Positions 31,863-40,094 of a stretch of 64,000 nucleotides of DNA are shown here, piece after piece. The DNA comes from Saccharopolyspora pogona (lineage in GTDB: Bacteria; Actinomycetota; Actinomycetes; Mycobacteriales; Pseudonocardiaceae). The stretch is from positions 1 to 64,000 of the forward strand of contig NZ_CP031143.1 in the NCBI RefSeq assembly GCF_014697215.1. Direction: 5' to 3'. A program made the position numbers and the translations under genes. Within the stretch, counting starts at the first letter, position 1, and each line of letters starts with the position of its first letter. The notes under the pieces were generated by a model, which ran no database searches, was not told where the DNA came from, and was given only the letters and a program-made list of their open reading frames with translations.

Positions 31863-32621
31863 ATGCCTGACACCAACGTGTCCCCCGGTCTGCTGCGGCA
31901 GCTGCGGGATGAGTTCGCCACCCTGCAGGCCTGCGGCCAGGGCGACCCGTACAGCCTCGCGGAAGCCGCCGTCCGAATCACCGGCCACGAGATCACTCAG
32001 CTCGCCGCCCGCGCCGAATTCCTGAAGCAGCTCGCAGATTGGCGGTTCGGGGCACTGCTCGACATGCGCGATCGCGCCCAGAAGGCCGAGGCCGACCGGG
32101 ACGCGGCGCTCGAACGTCGGCCGCGGAAAGAGGACCCGATGACCACCACGAACAGGCAAGACAAGGCCCCGCAGATCACCGACGTCTACCAGGTCGTCAC
32201 CTACGAACAGCCCTGCGGCGAAGGAGACGAGCGAATCGAGCCTGGCACCTACGTGGTCGGTGGCGAGTACGCGGAGGAAGGTGCCGAAGTTGTAGTGCTC
32301 GTTGTACTCGCATTGGACGAGGGTGGTTTCGACGCTACCCAGTACGTCGCTGGCCGGATCGCCGCGGCATTGTCCGGTGCTGCGACCCCGCCACCCAAGG
32401 ACATCACCGAGGCGATCCGGTTGCTGACCCTCGCCGAAAAGGCCCGCCGCGATTACGCCCGTGGTACTTACGCCCGCCGAGTGCACAAGCAGGTCTCCGA
32501 GACGCTCGAAGCCGAAGCCGACGTCTACAAGACGGCGGCCGAGATCCTCCGCAACCCGCAGATCCTGAAGGGAATCATCCCTTTGTCGCAGTGGGGCGAA
32601 ATCGAGGCAGGTGCGGCATGA
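31863..32621 (+). CDS. Unknown helical protein
   Basis: 252 residues from ATG 31863 (MPDTNVSPGLLRQLRDEFAT). Two parts: a helical N-terminal 90 residues, and from MTTTNRQDKAPQITD a second part with a short beta section and a helical end. The inner Met near residue 93 could be a second start. Unknown function. Confidence 0.65.
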   Translation: MPDTNVSPGLLRQLRDEFATLQACGQGDPYSLAEAAVRITGHEITQLAARAEFLKQLADWRFGALLDMRDRAQKAEADRDAALERRPRKEDPMTTTNRQDKAPQITDVYQVVTYEQPCGEGDERIEPGTYVVGGEYAEEGAEVVVLVVLALDEGGFDATQYVAGRIAAALSGAATPPPKDITEAIRLLTLAEKARRDYARGTYARRVHKQVSETLEAEADVYKTAAEILRNPQILKGIIPLSQWGEIEAGAA

Positions 32622-32992
32622 CCAGCATTGATGACCTGGCCGACCAGGTGTTCAAGCTGACCAACGCCGTGGCAGCGATCCAACGGCAGCTACGTCCGGT
32701 TGACGAGGAAGGGCTGCCGATCCCGAGCTACATGGGCAGGAGCCGTCCGGATGGCGACCCCACCGGGATCGACGGGCCGCGCTGGCAGGTTGGCGGCAGC
32801 TGGACGGTGATCGCACCCAGTGACCCGGATTTGCGAGACGGCCTGTTCCTGCGCGACTACGACGGTCAGCGGACCGGAGACGTCGGCGCGCTCGACATCG
32901 ACGAGGCGCTGCGCCTGGCCGCTGCTCTGGTGGCAGCAGCCAGGTATCAGCAGGACGAGATGTACCGGAAGCGGAAGGACCAGCAATCGTGA
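32618..32992 (+). CDS. Unknown protein
   Basis: 124 residues (MTSIDDLADQVFKLTNAVAA). Helical start with coiled-coil character, then a beta part (WQVGGSWTVIAPSDPDLRDG). Overlaps both neighbours (ATGA), so part of one operon. Unknown. Confidence 0.65.
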   Translation: MTSIDDLADQVFKLTNAVAAIQRQLRPVDEEGLPIPSYMGRSRPDGDPTGIDGPRWQVGGSWTVIAPSDPDLRDGLFLRDYDGQRTGDVGALDIDEALRLAAALVAAARYQQDEMYRKRKDQQS

Positions 32993-33498
32993 CCGCACCT
33001 CGCAAGCGCACCCGCCGTTCGGCCAAGGCCGCCGGCGCCCGGTTCGAGCGCGCCATTGCCGACTACCTCGCCGAGCACATCGACGACCGAATCGACAAGC
33101 GCCCGAAGAACGGCGCAAAGGACCGTGGCGACATCGGCGGTGTCCGGCTCTCCCCCGCGCTCCGCGGCGGCCGGATTGTCGTCGAGTGCAAAGACAGCGC
33201 CCGCACCAACCTCGCAGGGTGGGCCGCTGAAGCGGAGAACGAGCGCGGCAACGACGACGCGGTGGCCGCTGTGATCGTCCACAAACGGCACGGAGTAGCC
33301 GACCCCGGCCAGCAGTGGGTGACCTGCACAGTTGACAACTTCATCGCCCTACTCACCGGCGAACGACCGCAGACCGAGGAGGATGCGGAAGCCGAGGAGT
33401 GGGTGCAGCGCATGGCCAACCTTCCTGACGACCAGGTGCGCGCGCTGCTGGCCCGCGGCGGCTGGCTGCAGACAGACAGCGAGGAGTTGACCGCGTGA
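32989..33498 (+). CDS. PD-(D/E)XK nuclease-like protein (possible Holliday junction resolvase)
   Basis: 169 residues from a GTG. KDRGDIGGVRLSP followed by RIVVECKDSAR gives the D...E-x-K metal site of the PD-(D/E)XK fold, with a basic N-terminus (PRKRTRRSAKAAGARFERAI). Many phage resolvases have this arrangement. It would cut branched DNA during late replication. Single-copy with no other nuclease partner. Confidence 0.8.
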   Translation: MTAPRKRTRRSAKAAGARFERAIADYLAEHIDDRIDKRPKNGAKDRGDIGGVRLSPALRGGRIVVECKDSARTNLAGWAAEAENERGNDDAVAAVIVHKRHGVADPGQQWVTCTVDNFIALLTGERPQTEEDAEAEEWVQRMANLPDDQVRALLARGGWLQTDSEELTA

Positions 33499-33776
33499 CC
33501 ACCGAGCAGCAGCGCGCGCAGTGGCGCAGAGACCGGGACCGGATCACGCAGGTTGCCGAGACGCTGCGCCGCGCATCCCGCCGGCAGCAGGCGGAAAGCC
33601 AGGTTGGCCGCGCGCCGATCGTGCCCGCGGAACGGTATGTGCTGGTCGGATTTCTTGACGAACTCGCGCTCGCCGCTGGTCGGGGTGACCTTCCCGCCGG
33701 CGTTCGCCGCGTCGGACTCGAATTGTGCGATGCGTTGATGCGAGAGCTTGGCGACATCCAGCCGACGACGACCTGA
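33495..33776 (+). CDS. Small unknown protein
   Basis: 93 residues (MTTEQQRAQWRRDRDRITQV), helical, basic N-terminus. Last gene of the operon, before the terminator at 33795. Confidence 0.6.
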   Translation: MTTEQQRAQWRRDRDRITQVAETLRRASRRQQAESQVGRAPIVPAERYVLVGFLDELALAAGRGDLPAGVRRVGLELCDALMRELGDIQPTTT

Positions 33777-33794
33777 AACCCCTTGAACCACCAC

Positions 33795-33828
33795 GAAAGC
33801 CCTGGAGGGTTGACTCTCCGGGGCTTTC
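33795..33828 (+). terminator. Terminator of replication operon
   Basis: Stem GAAAGCCC / GGGCTTTC with an inner GGAG / CTCC pair, ending CTGG. Confidence 0.75.
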
Positions 33829-33851
33829 TGGTTCACTCAGTCGGCCGCTGC

Positions 33852-33883
33852 GGTCTAGATCCAGACCAGTCTATATTTAGACT
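33852..33883. promoter_or_regulatory. Two abutting operators RGTCT-N6-AGACY
   Basis: GGTCT-N6-AGACC (33852-33867) and AGTCT-N6-AGACT (33868-33883) lie end to end and stop right at the ATG. A TATATT -10 site sits inside the second, six bases from the start codon, so binding would block transcription. Probably autoregulation by the HTH protein. Confidence 0.78.
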
Positions 33884-34714
33884 ATGAAAGAGGAGATCCT
33901 CTCCGAACTCCGGAACTACGCCCGGTGGGTCTCCCGGCGCGATCCCCTGGTCCGCGAGGCACGCCGCAGGGGCGCCACCTGGAGCGAGATCGTCGAAGCG
34001 TCCGGGCTGGCCAAGCAGACCATCGCCAACATCCTGAAAACCGCCGACCCAGAGGAGAAAGCCGTGCAGGCCACCGACACCGCCCAGTACTTCCCGCACC
34101 ACCCGCACTTCGTCAGTGTTGAGCGAGGCACCTACCGGAACAAATTCGTGTTCAAGCCGTTCACCGGCCGCGAGCCGGAGCCGGTCGCGCCGCACCACCC
34201 CGGCGTCTTCGAGGGACCGGTGTATGAGGAGTGGAAGCAGCGCCGCGACGAGCTCCAGGCGGCCGGGGACCTGTGGGCCATGGCGCGCTACCGCATCGAT
34301 ATGGAGCCGCTGTTCCAGCGTGGGGCCAAGGAGTGGCCGAGGGTTGTTGCCGCGGTGAAGGAGATGCGCGAGGCGTATGCGGGCTTGAGGTCGGCAACCG
34401 CGTGGGATTCCGCAGTGATGCGGCTGCTGGACGCGCAGGATGCGGCGCTTCAGGCCATGACCGACTGGGACAACAGTGTGGGTTGCGAAATCGCCCGGAC
34501 TGAAGCGAGGCAGCCAGGCTCTGTGCACGACGGGCCAGGCTGGCGACGGCTGGCGCAGGAGATGGGCTTTGATTCTGCTGATTGGCAGGTGGGCACCTAC
34601 TACTGGTCGGATCGGTCATGGGGCGACAGTCCTGTCGATGATCTGAAGTCCGAGATCGATCAGCAGAAGCGGAGGCTGCGGGAGATCGCGTCGTTCAGCA
34701 AGCAGCAGGCATAG
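33884..34714 (+). CDS. HTH regulator with long helical C-terminus
   Basis: 276 residues. Residues 20-55 are a helix-turn-helix (RRGATWSEIVEASGLAKQTI, ANILKTADP). The rest is alpha-helical with conserved-looking tryptophans (WKQRRDELQAAGDLWAMARY, GWRRLAQEMGFDSADWQ). It starts leaderless behind two palindromes it probably binds itself. The domain plan is not one I can name. It stands alone between two terminators. Confidence 0.72.
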   Translation: MKEEILSELRNYARWVSRRDPLVREARRRGATWSEIVEASGLAKQTIANILKTADPEEKAVQATDTAQYFPHHPHFVSVERGTYRNKFVFKPFTGREPEPVAPHHPGVFEGPVYEEWKQRRDELQAAGDLWAMARYRIDMEPLFQRGAKEWPRVVAAVKEMREAYAGLRSATAWDSAVMRLLDAQDAALQAMTDWDNSVGCEIARTEARQPGSVHDGPGWRRLAQEMGFDSADWQVGTYYWSDRSWGDSPVDDLKSEIDQQKRRLREIASFSKQQA

Positions 34715-34751
34715 CAGTGCCGTAGCTACTCCTCTCCTACTTCTGTCCTTT

Positions 34752-34783
34752 GTGGCCCCAGGTGACCGGTCACCTGGGGCCAC
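34752..34783. terminator. 32-bp perfect palindrome, terminator
   Basis: GTGGCCCCAGGTGACC followed directly by its exact complement with no loop. It lies after the stop at 34714. Confidence 0.75.
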
Positions 34784-34892
34784 TGTCATTTGTCAGCGAA
34801 CGCAATGGTTTTAGTGTCAACTGAAGAAATTGCGGCAGTCAAATGCAAGCGTCTGCAAGCATCCCCCTCACAGAACGGCAAGGATCTGAACC

Positions 34893-35111
34893 ATGCCCCG
34901 CGAACCCGAAGCCTTGTACCGCGCTCTCGTCGACCTACGCCGTGCCATGGACGGCCGGCCGCCAGCAACTGCGCCGCTTCAGCGGCCATCACCACGATCA
35001 CGCGGCATGGTGATCGATCCGTCCCAGACAGGCGAGATCGCCCGCCGGGCACCCGAGGACACGATCCTTCCCGGCACCCCGTTACGGTCGCGCGGTGACC
35101 ACCTCAGCTGA
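34893..35111 (+). CDS. Small unknown protein
   Basis: 72 residues (MPREPEALYRALVDLRRAMD), ATG behind AAGGA. A short amphipathic helix and a proline-rich middle. Overlaps the next start by 17 bases. Unknown. Confidence 0.55.
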   Translation: MPREPEALYRALVDLRRAMDGRPPATAPLQRPSPRSRGMVIDPSQTGEIARRAPEDTILPGTPLRSRGDHLS

Positions 35112-35478
35112 CCACATCGGCACGTCAGGAGATCCGCTATGCGCGCTGTTAGCCACAGCCTCGCCGGATGACAGCCTGGCGTTGCTGCCTTTGGCGGTTC
35201 GCCGCGCCGCGGAGCTCGCCGAGCACCTGCGTGACGCTGTCCAGTTGCGTTCCGGGTCGACAGATCCGTTTCTGGTCGATCTGGTCGCGGCGATGGACGC
35301 CGCGGCGGACGTGCATGAGCGTTTCGTCTCGGCCTGGTCGGACACCGCGGCGCTCAGCGACATCACACAGGAGATGTTGGAGGCCGATGTGTGCGCTCTG
35401 ACGGAGACCTGGGCCTCTGTGATCAACGTTGTTGCCGACCACAAGAGCGTGCTTGATCAGGACCAGAGCGGGGCTTGA
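35095..35478 (+). CDS. Helical protein, unknown
   Basis: 127 residues from GTG 35095. TACGGT lies six bases before the GTG, so it may also be made from a leaderless message. All-helical (LALLPLAVRRAAELAEHLRD). No family recognised. Confidence 0.6.
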   Translation: MTTSADHIGTSGDPLCALLATASPDDSLALLPLAVRRAAELAEHLRDAVQLRSGSTDPFLVDLVAAMDAAADVHERFVSAWSDTAALSDITQEMLEADVCALTETWASVINVVADHKSVLDQDQSGA

Positions 35479-35528
35479 ACCGCTGGCCGTGAACGTGAAG
35501 CGGGCGTTAACAGCGATTGCGTCAACTC

Positions 35529-36011
35529 TCACGACTTTTGATCCGAAGAGGTTGCGCTTTCATCCGAGGACGCCTCCGCCCGGTGGTACTCGCGGTAGCA
35601 GTAGACGCCCTCGTGCGCTCCCCACAAGATCACCATGACCCAGGTCAGTTGTGACAGCTGGGAGTAGGGGTTCAGTGGCCCGCCGCCCAGCAGAGCTGCG
35701 GCTCCAGGTAGGCCCACGAGGGCGGCGACCCCCGTGCCGAGGACGACAGAGGCGTCGTCGTCTGGGTGCTGCGCGGCATGCCGCCATGCCCGCAGCAGCA
35801 GCACGCGCGCGACGGCCAGCACGCCGAGGCCGAGCGCGGTGCTGACGGTGGCGCCCGGCACGCTGGCCAGCGGCCAGTCGGTGATCGCGGCCGGAGCCCA
35901 TACGGTGGCCACGGCGGCCGCGGCGACCAGGGTCGCGGCGATCCGCCCAGCGCGGTGCGGGATAGCGGGGAACAGGAAGTCGGGCAACTTGCCCACGTTG
36001 ATCATCGGCAC
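35529..36011 (-). CDS. Membrane protein, about four segments
   Basis: 160 residues from MPMINVGKLPDFLFP. Hydrophobic segments near 25-45, 52-72, 88-108 and 120-137 (LTWVMVILWGAHEGV). The tail is acidic and serine-rich (ASSDESATSSDQKS). Alone on the minus strand between rightward genes, so it may be a lysogenic-conversion (moron) gene. Function unknown. Confidence 0.65.
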   Translation of the reverse strand: MPMINVGKLPDFLFPAIPHRAGRIAATLVAAAAVATVWAPAAITDWPLASVPGATVSTALGLGVLAVARVLLLRAWRHAAQHPDDDASVVLGTGVAALVGLPGAAALLGGGPLNPYSQLSQLTWVMVILWGAHEGVYCYREYHRAEASSDESATSSDQKS

Positions 36012-36131
36012 TAGGCGAGTGTGCCGTAATGATCCACTGCCGTCAGGGTGATTTGCCGCTGACGGCGCGCGAGATCAGGCACCTGGCGGGTTGGTGATCT
36101 CGTGACCGGACGCCGGCGCTGGCCGTGAAAG

Positions 36132-36163
36132 CGGGCCCCGCACCAACTTCGGTGCGGGGCCCG
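36132..36163. terminator. Terminator hairpin
   Basis: Stem GGGCCCCGCACC / GGTGCGGGGCCC with a 6-base loop. Confidence 0.7.
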
Positions 36164-36228
36164 TCTCGTGTTGCTGGGTGGAGATCGCCGAGCGCATCGG
36201 CGATGAAGCGTCTGTTCACCCGAACGTT

Positions 36229-36244
36229 GGATAGAAATTTATCC
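36229..36244. promoter_or_regulatory. Operator GGATA-N6-TATCC, site 1
   Basis: 16-bp palindrome, part of TTGGATA...TATCCAC. Confidence 0.75.
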
Positions 36245-36273
36245 ACACTGCGGGCATAGTCGGTGTTGTCAGC

Positions 36274-36289
36274 GGATAAAAAATTATCC
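36274..36289. promoter_or_regulatory. Operator GGATA-N6-TATCC, site 2
   Basis: Second identical palindrome 45 bases on (about four helical turns), upstream of the gene at 36317. Confidence 0.75.
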
Positions 36290-36316
36290 AACAGGACAAC
36301 GAAAAGGAGCACCACC

Positions 36317-36451
36317 ATGTCCCGCATCCAGCTTCCCGTAAACCAGCCGGACAACACCTGTGCCGCATGCGGCTCTAGCTACCCGACCCGCAGCCTCAAC
36401 GGCGACAAGGTCTGCTGCTGCTGCTACGAGGCAATGACCAGCAACGACTGA
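36317..36451 (+). CDS. Small zinc-finger protein
   Basis: 44 residues (MSRIQLPVNQPDNTCAACGS), ATG behind AAAAGGAG. CAACGSSYPT and KVCCCCYEA give a four-cysteine zinc site. First gene after the two operators; it may be a regulator or adaptor. Too short to assign. Confidence 0.6.
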   Translation: MSRIQLPVNQPDNTCAACGSSYPTRSLNGDKVCCCCYEAMTSND

Positions 36452-36498
36452 ACAGTCCCGGACAAACCGACGGGCCTATGTGGAGGGAACTGCTGACG

Positions 36499-36795
36499 AT
36501 GAAGCGTCTGGAGTACGACCCAGAACGCGACGGGCTGGAGTTCGCGATCGTGGCCAACCAACTGGCCGCCTACTTGCGGGCCCGCCACGACGAGAACACG
36601 GCCGAGGCAGTGCGGCAGCTCGGCCACGCCGAAGCCGCGACCGAACAGCTGCTTGACCAGCTGCTCGCCGACCTCGACGGCCGCCTCAGCCGCCGGGAGA
36701 TGGCCGCGGCCCTGGGCGTGACCCACGGGAGCGTCAACTACCGCATCTCTCGGCACCGCCGGCGCCTCCTCGACGCCGAGGAGGACGAGGACTGA
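36499..36795 (+). CDS. Small protein with C-terminal HTH
   Basis: 98 residues from ATG 36499, preferred over 36478 because GGAGGG precedes it. Helical, with RLSRREMAAALGVTHGSVNY as a helix-turn-helix near the end. A candidate for binding the two GGATA operators. Its stop overlaps the next ATG. Confidence 0.65.
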   Translation: MKRLEYDPERDGLEFAIVANQLAAYLRARHDENTAEAVRQLGHAEAATEQLLDQLLADLDGRLSRREMAAALGVTHGSVNYRISRHRRRLLDAEEDED

Positions 36796-37808
36796 TGTCC
36801 ACGCAGGTGCGACTCGTCGACGTGATCTGCAATGACTGCCAGGTCGACATCGTCAAGGACGGGTGGGGACAGCGGTTCCTGCCGCTGATCGAGCGGGATT
36901 TCAGCCAGTGCAACAGGTGTGCCGAGATCATCAATGCGACGTGCCAGCAGCTGGGGACGTCGGACCTGACGCTGGCCAAACCGCTGTCGTTCCTGCCGGA
37001 GCCGGATCGCAGGGAGTTCGCCGCGGTGCACGAGGCGGCGCATGCCGTCGTCGGCGAGCACCTCGGGATGGTCGTCGAGTCTCTCACCGTCGAGAAGCAC
37101 GATTCCGTTGCCGCAGGTCACACCGTTCCGGCTGCCGGGGCTGTCGAGTTCGACTTTGAGAGCCTCCGGGCGTCCAAACTCGCCGACTACGCCGCGATGT
37201 GCGTCGCGGGCATGCAGGCCAATCAGCGCTGGCTGGCGGCGCGGGGCCAGGACACCCACCCCAACCGACTGGAAGTCGCCGCCGGCGGCAACGGCGACAT
37301 CTTGTCCCTGGAAACCGCCGTGGACGGGCGCCTGCCGATGCGGCAGGTGCTGCGGGATGCCCGCAGCCTCGCCGACAGCGTGATCACCGACCACTGGGGA
37401 CAGATCACCAGTGTGGCGCGCGCGGTGCTGGTCAACGGGCGGCTGGACCGCGACCAGGTCCGCGATGTCATGCACCAGTCCCGCACCCGCACCACCGCCA
37501 CGCAACAAGACACTGGCCAGCCGGCCACCACCACCATCGGAGGAGAAGCAATGGGGATCGACGAGATCCGCGGATGCCTGGGCCAGGCATCCGGTGACTG
37601 CAACGACCTGCGCGGATTGCTCGCCGAGCTGTACGACCGCGCCCACGGCATGTTTGAGCGATTGGGCGGCGTGCTCGCCGGGGCTGAAGCGCCAGAGGCC
37701 AGCGAAGCCCTGGGCGCGCTCGGCATGCTGCTCGAACATGCCAGCAGCGCCGCCGAGTGCGTCGGGATCACCCAGTCCGCTGTCGAGGTCTACGGCGGAC
37801 GGCTTTAG
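36795..37808 (+). CDS. Putative HEAAH zinc metalloprotease (M41/FtsH-like core)
   Basis: 337 residues. VHEAAHAVVGEHLGM around residue 79 has the HExxH zinc site of the M41 peptidase family; NRLEVAAGGNGD and LADYAAMCVAGMQANQRW are consistent with the same fold. No AAA ATPase domain is present, so it is not a normal FtsH. The N-terminal cysteines (CNDCQVD, CNRCAEI) could form a zinc ribbon. A third metal ligand is not obvious. Degradation of a host or phage regulator is possible but inferred. Confidence 0.65.
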   Translation: MSTQVRLVDVICNDCQVDIVKDGWGQRFLPLIERDFSQCNRCAEIINATCQQLGTSDLTLAKPLSFLPEPDRREFAAVHEAAHAVVGEHLGMVVESLTVEKHDSVAAGHTVPAAGAVEFDFESLRASKLADYAAMCVAGMQANQRWLAARGQDTHPNRLEVAAGGNGDILSLETAVDGRLPMRQVLRDARSLADSVITDHWGQITSVARAVLVNGRLDRDQVRDVMHQSRTRTTATQQDTGQPATTTIGGEAMGIDEIRGCLGQASGDCNDLRGLLAELYDRAHGMFERLGGVLAGAEAPEASEALGALGMLLEHASSAAECVGITQSAVEVYGGRL

Positions 37809-37829
37809 TGCGGCCTGGAGACAGAGACG

Positions 37830-37863
37830 ACGGCCCCCCTCCCAACCTCGGGAGGGGGGCCGT
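37830..37863 (+). terminator. Terminator
   Basis: Stem ACGGCCCCCCTCCC / GGGAGGGGGGCCGT, then TTCG. Confidence 0.8.
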
Positions 37864-37898
37864 TTCGCGCGTTCTGCGGGACGTTGGGGGAGGGGGTT

Positions 37899-38024
37899 GC
37901 GAGTGTCGCGGCCGCGAGAATCCGTGCAGGTCAGACGTCGTGCGACAGTCGAAATAGAAAGGTCGCCGAGGGTGATCCTCGGCGACCTTTCCGCGACACT
38001 CGCGCGACAGTCCGGCGCGACAGT
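37899..38024. repeat. 13-bp inverted repeat and GCGACAGT words beside the translocase gene
   Basis: GCGAGTGTCGCGG (37899-37911) and CCGCGACACTCGC (37991-38003) enclose 79 bases with a terminator. GCGACAGT occurs at 37942, 38004 and 38017. Repeated 8-base words near TraB genes are the clt transfer sites of Streptomyces plasmids; here this is only an inference. Confidence 0.5.
37958..37990 (-). terminator. Terminator after translocase gene
   Basis: 14-base perfect stem AAAGGTCGCCGAGG / CCTCGGCGACCTTT with a 5-base loop. Confidence 0.8.
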
Positions 38025-39997
38025 TACACGGCCCGCAGGCGTGCTCGGCGGACCGCTGCACGGATCGCGCCGATGTCCCGCGTGGGGTACCGACCGTCGA
38101 TTTTCGGGACGTCGAGTGCGGCGAGCTCGTCGCCGAACCGGCGCGACGACCACTCGGCGACGGGGCCGTCCAGCTCACCGTGCAGAACGCTGGTGCGCAC
38201 GGTGCCGCCGGCGTCCGGGCGGGACTCGATCCACCGGCCGAGTGCGGCGATCAGCTGCGCGCGAGGATCGGCACTCTCGGCGTCCGCCGCGTCGTCGGCG
38301 TCGGCAGCTACCTCGTCGTCGGCTTCGGTTATGGCAGCGTCGCCCGCCGCGGTGCTGGTGCTGCTGCCTTGGCGCCGCAGCTCGGCCGCGCGACGGCCGA
38401 GGGTGGTGGCGTCGGCATCGTTGACGAAGGGGGATCGGGTGAGGACATGGCCGCGAATGCCGGGGGCAATGACGGCCGCCGTCCCGGCCTGGTCGACGTC
38501 GATCAGCATGGTCGAAGTGTCCAGCCGCTGCTCCCCACTGGCGCGCTTGGACATCTCGGCGTCGACATAGCCGATGATGCGGACGCCGAACTGATCGGCC
38601 ACGTCGTCATCGAGGGCGCGGCCGTCGAAGTGCTGGCTGGCCAGCACCAGGCGGACACCAACCTCCCGGCCGAGGCGGGCGACATCGACCAGGGCTTGGC
38701 GGATCGGGTAGTACGGGCCGTCGATGCCTTGTCCCTCCCCATTGGATGATCCAGTGATGACCTGGAACTCATCAACGATGATGACGTGATCGGCGGGCAT
38801 GTCGCCGGCGTCCTGGCGTCCAGCCCGAACGTCTTCGAGGATGGCGCTACGCCGGTATATCTCGCTGACGGCGTCAGAGAACACGGCGCCGACGCAATCC
38901 AGGAAGTCCTCTTTGGTGGACATTGTGCCGCGTGACACGTAGTGCCTGGCCACGTTTTCCCAGGCTGCGAGCGCGCCCGCGCCTTTGCCGTCGATGATGT
39001 CGAAGGTTGTGCTGGGGTCGCATCCGAGGGTGGCGGCGATGCTGCGCAGCCACCCGACGCTTTTGCCGTTGCCGGATTTCGCGACGACCAGGACGTGACG
39101 GCCCGCCGCGAGGTCGACGATCACGCGGCGGCCGTCGATGTCGGTGCCGATGTCGAGTCCGTCACGGCCGACGTTCGCGGCTTGACCTGCGGTGATCAGC
39201 GGGTGGCGGTCCGGGCGGCCGGTGAACGGGACCTCCCGGTACACGGTCAGCCCGAACCGGCGCGGCACTGGGCGCGGACTGATTGCGATCTGCTGCGGCG
39301 CGACGTCCAGCGCGCTGGCCAGGGCCTCGCGCTTGTCGGCGACCGTGCGGGTCCGTTTCCCCTTGGGGAGCAGGACTTCGGCGGTCCATCGGTCGTCGTG
39401 CTCGACGATCCCGCCGTCCAGGGTGGCGTGCTTGGTCGCACCGATGATCTCGGCGTCTCGCAGAGCTATCGTGACCAGCTCGGTGTTCTCGGCTGCGTTG
39501 GTGCTGATCCTCGGCCCGTCCGCCTGGTCGTCGGCGGCCTGTGTGCCGAGGTAGCGCAGCCAGGCCAGCCCGGCCAGGTCGGCGGCGATGGTGGCGGTGG
39601 TGATCCAGCCCAGCAGTCCCGGCAGCTGCGGGATCGGGTCGCCCAGGCCGTAAAACAGGTCGGAGAACGTGAGCGCGTTGCCGACCACGTAGGAGCCGGT
39701 GACGATCTCGCGGGTCCGGCTGCTGTCCTCTGTGTCCTGGTCGGTGTCGTTCAGGGAGCGCCAGCCCTGCGCGACATGGCCGGCCTCGACGCGGGCGCGC
39801 ATGACGTACGGGCTCGCGCTGGCGAGGACCTGACCTGCGGTGATCTTGGCTCGGCTCAGTGACGAAACGGCGGCCTCAGTGTCCGCCTGGTCGTCGTCGA
39901 CGGTGGCGCCGGATCGGTCCTGATCTGCGGTGATCGTGGTGGCCTCCGCGTCCGCCTGGTCCTCGACAACGGCGGGCGGCTGCTGCTGGTCTGTCAT
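38024..39997 (-). CDS. FtsK/SpoIIIE (TraB-like) DNA translocase
   Basis: 657 residues; ATG 39997 lies behind GAGAGGA. Two hydrophobic segments around 120-165 anchor it in the membrane. The motor has Walker A AKSGNGKS and Walker B HVIIVDEFQV, with GRDGLDIGTDIDGRRVIVDL before them. The C-terminal end (DPRAQLIAALGRWIESRP) leads to a small winged-helix-like part. Such proteins pump double-stranded DNA; in mycelial plasmids and AICEs they alone drive conjugation. Small membrane genes and a GntR regulator next to it support that reading over cell-division FtsK. Confidence 0.87.
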   Translation of the reverse strand: MTDQQQPPAVVEDQADAEATTITADQDRSGATVDDDQADTEAAVSSLSRAKITAGQVLASASPYVMRARVEAGHVAQGWRSLNDTDQDTEDSSRTREIVTGSYVVGNALTFSDLFYGLGDPIPQLPGLLGWITTATIAADLAGLAWLRYLGTQAADDQADGPRISTNAAENTELVTIALRDAEIIGATKHATLDGGIVEHDDRWTAEVLLPKGKRTRTVADKREALASALDVAPQQIAISPRPVPRRFGLTVYREVPFTGRPDRHPLITAGQAANVGRDGLDIGTDIDGRRVIVDLAAGRHVLVVAKSGNGKSVGWLRSIAATLGCDPSTTFDIIDGKGAGALAAWENVARHYVSRGTMSTKEDFLDCVGAVFSDAVSEIYRRSAILEDVRAGRQDAGDMPADHVIIVDEFQVITGSSNGEGQGIDGPYYPIRQALVDVARLGREVGVRLVLASQHFDGRALDDDVADQFGVRIIGYVDAEMSKRASGEQRLDTSTMLIDVDQAGTAAVIAPGIRGHVLTRSPFVNDADATTLGRRAAELRRQGSSTSTAAGDAAITEADDEVAADADDAADAESADPRAQLIAALGRWIESRPDAGGTVRTSVLHGELDGPVAEWSSRRFGDELAALDVPKIDGRYPTRDIGAIRAAVRRARLRAV

Positions 39998-40054
39998 GCT
40001 GCTGGTGTCCTCTCGGGAGTGATCGAGTGATGCATCGCTGATGCCGAAGGGGAA

Positions 40055-40087
40055 AACGGGCGACCCGCTGGTACCGGGTCGCCCGTT
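40055..40087 (-). terminator. Terminator after DUF2637 gene
   Basis: 13-base perfect stem AACGGGCGACCCG / CGGGTCGCCCGTT. Confidence 0.75.
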
Positions 40088-40094
40088 GCCCGTT

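Larger units (their letters stand above)
36012..36316. other. Intergenic region with terminator and two operators
   Basis: 305 bases. Holds a terminator at 36132-36163 and two GGATA-N6-TATCC palindromes; otherwise no gene is visible. Confidence 0.5.

Noticed and set aside
35460..35500. tRNA T-arm-like sequence (reverse strand AGCGGTTCAAGCCCCGCT)
   Set aside because: The stem does not pair with a 7-base loop and no other tRNA arms are present; it overlaps the end of a gene. It could still be checked as an att core.
36738..38153. 471-codon minus-strand frame
   Set aside because: Opposite the HEAAH gene and crosses two terminators.
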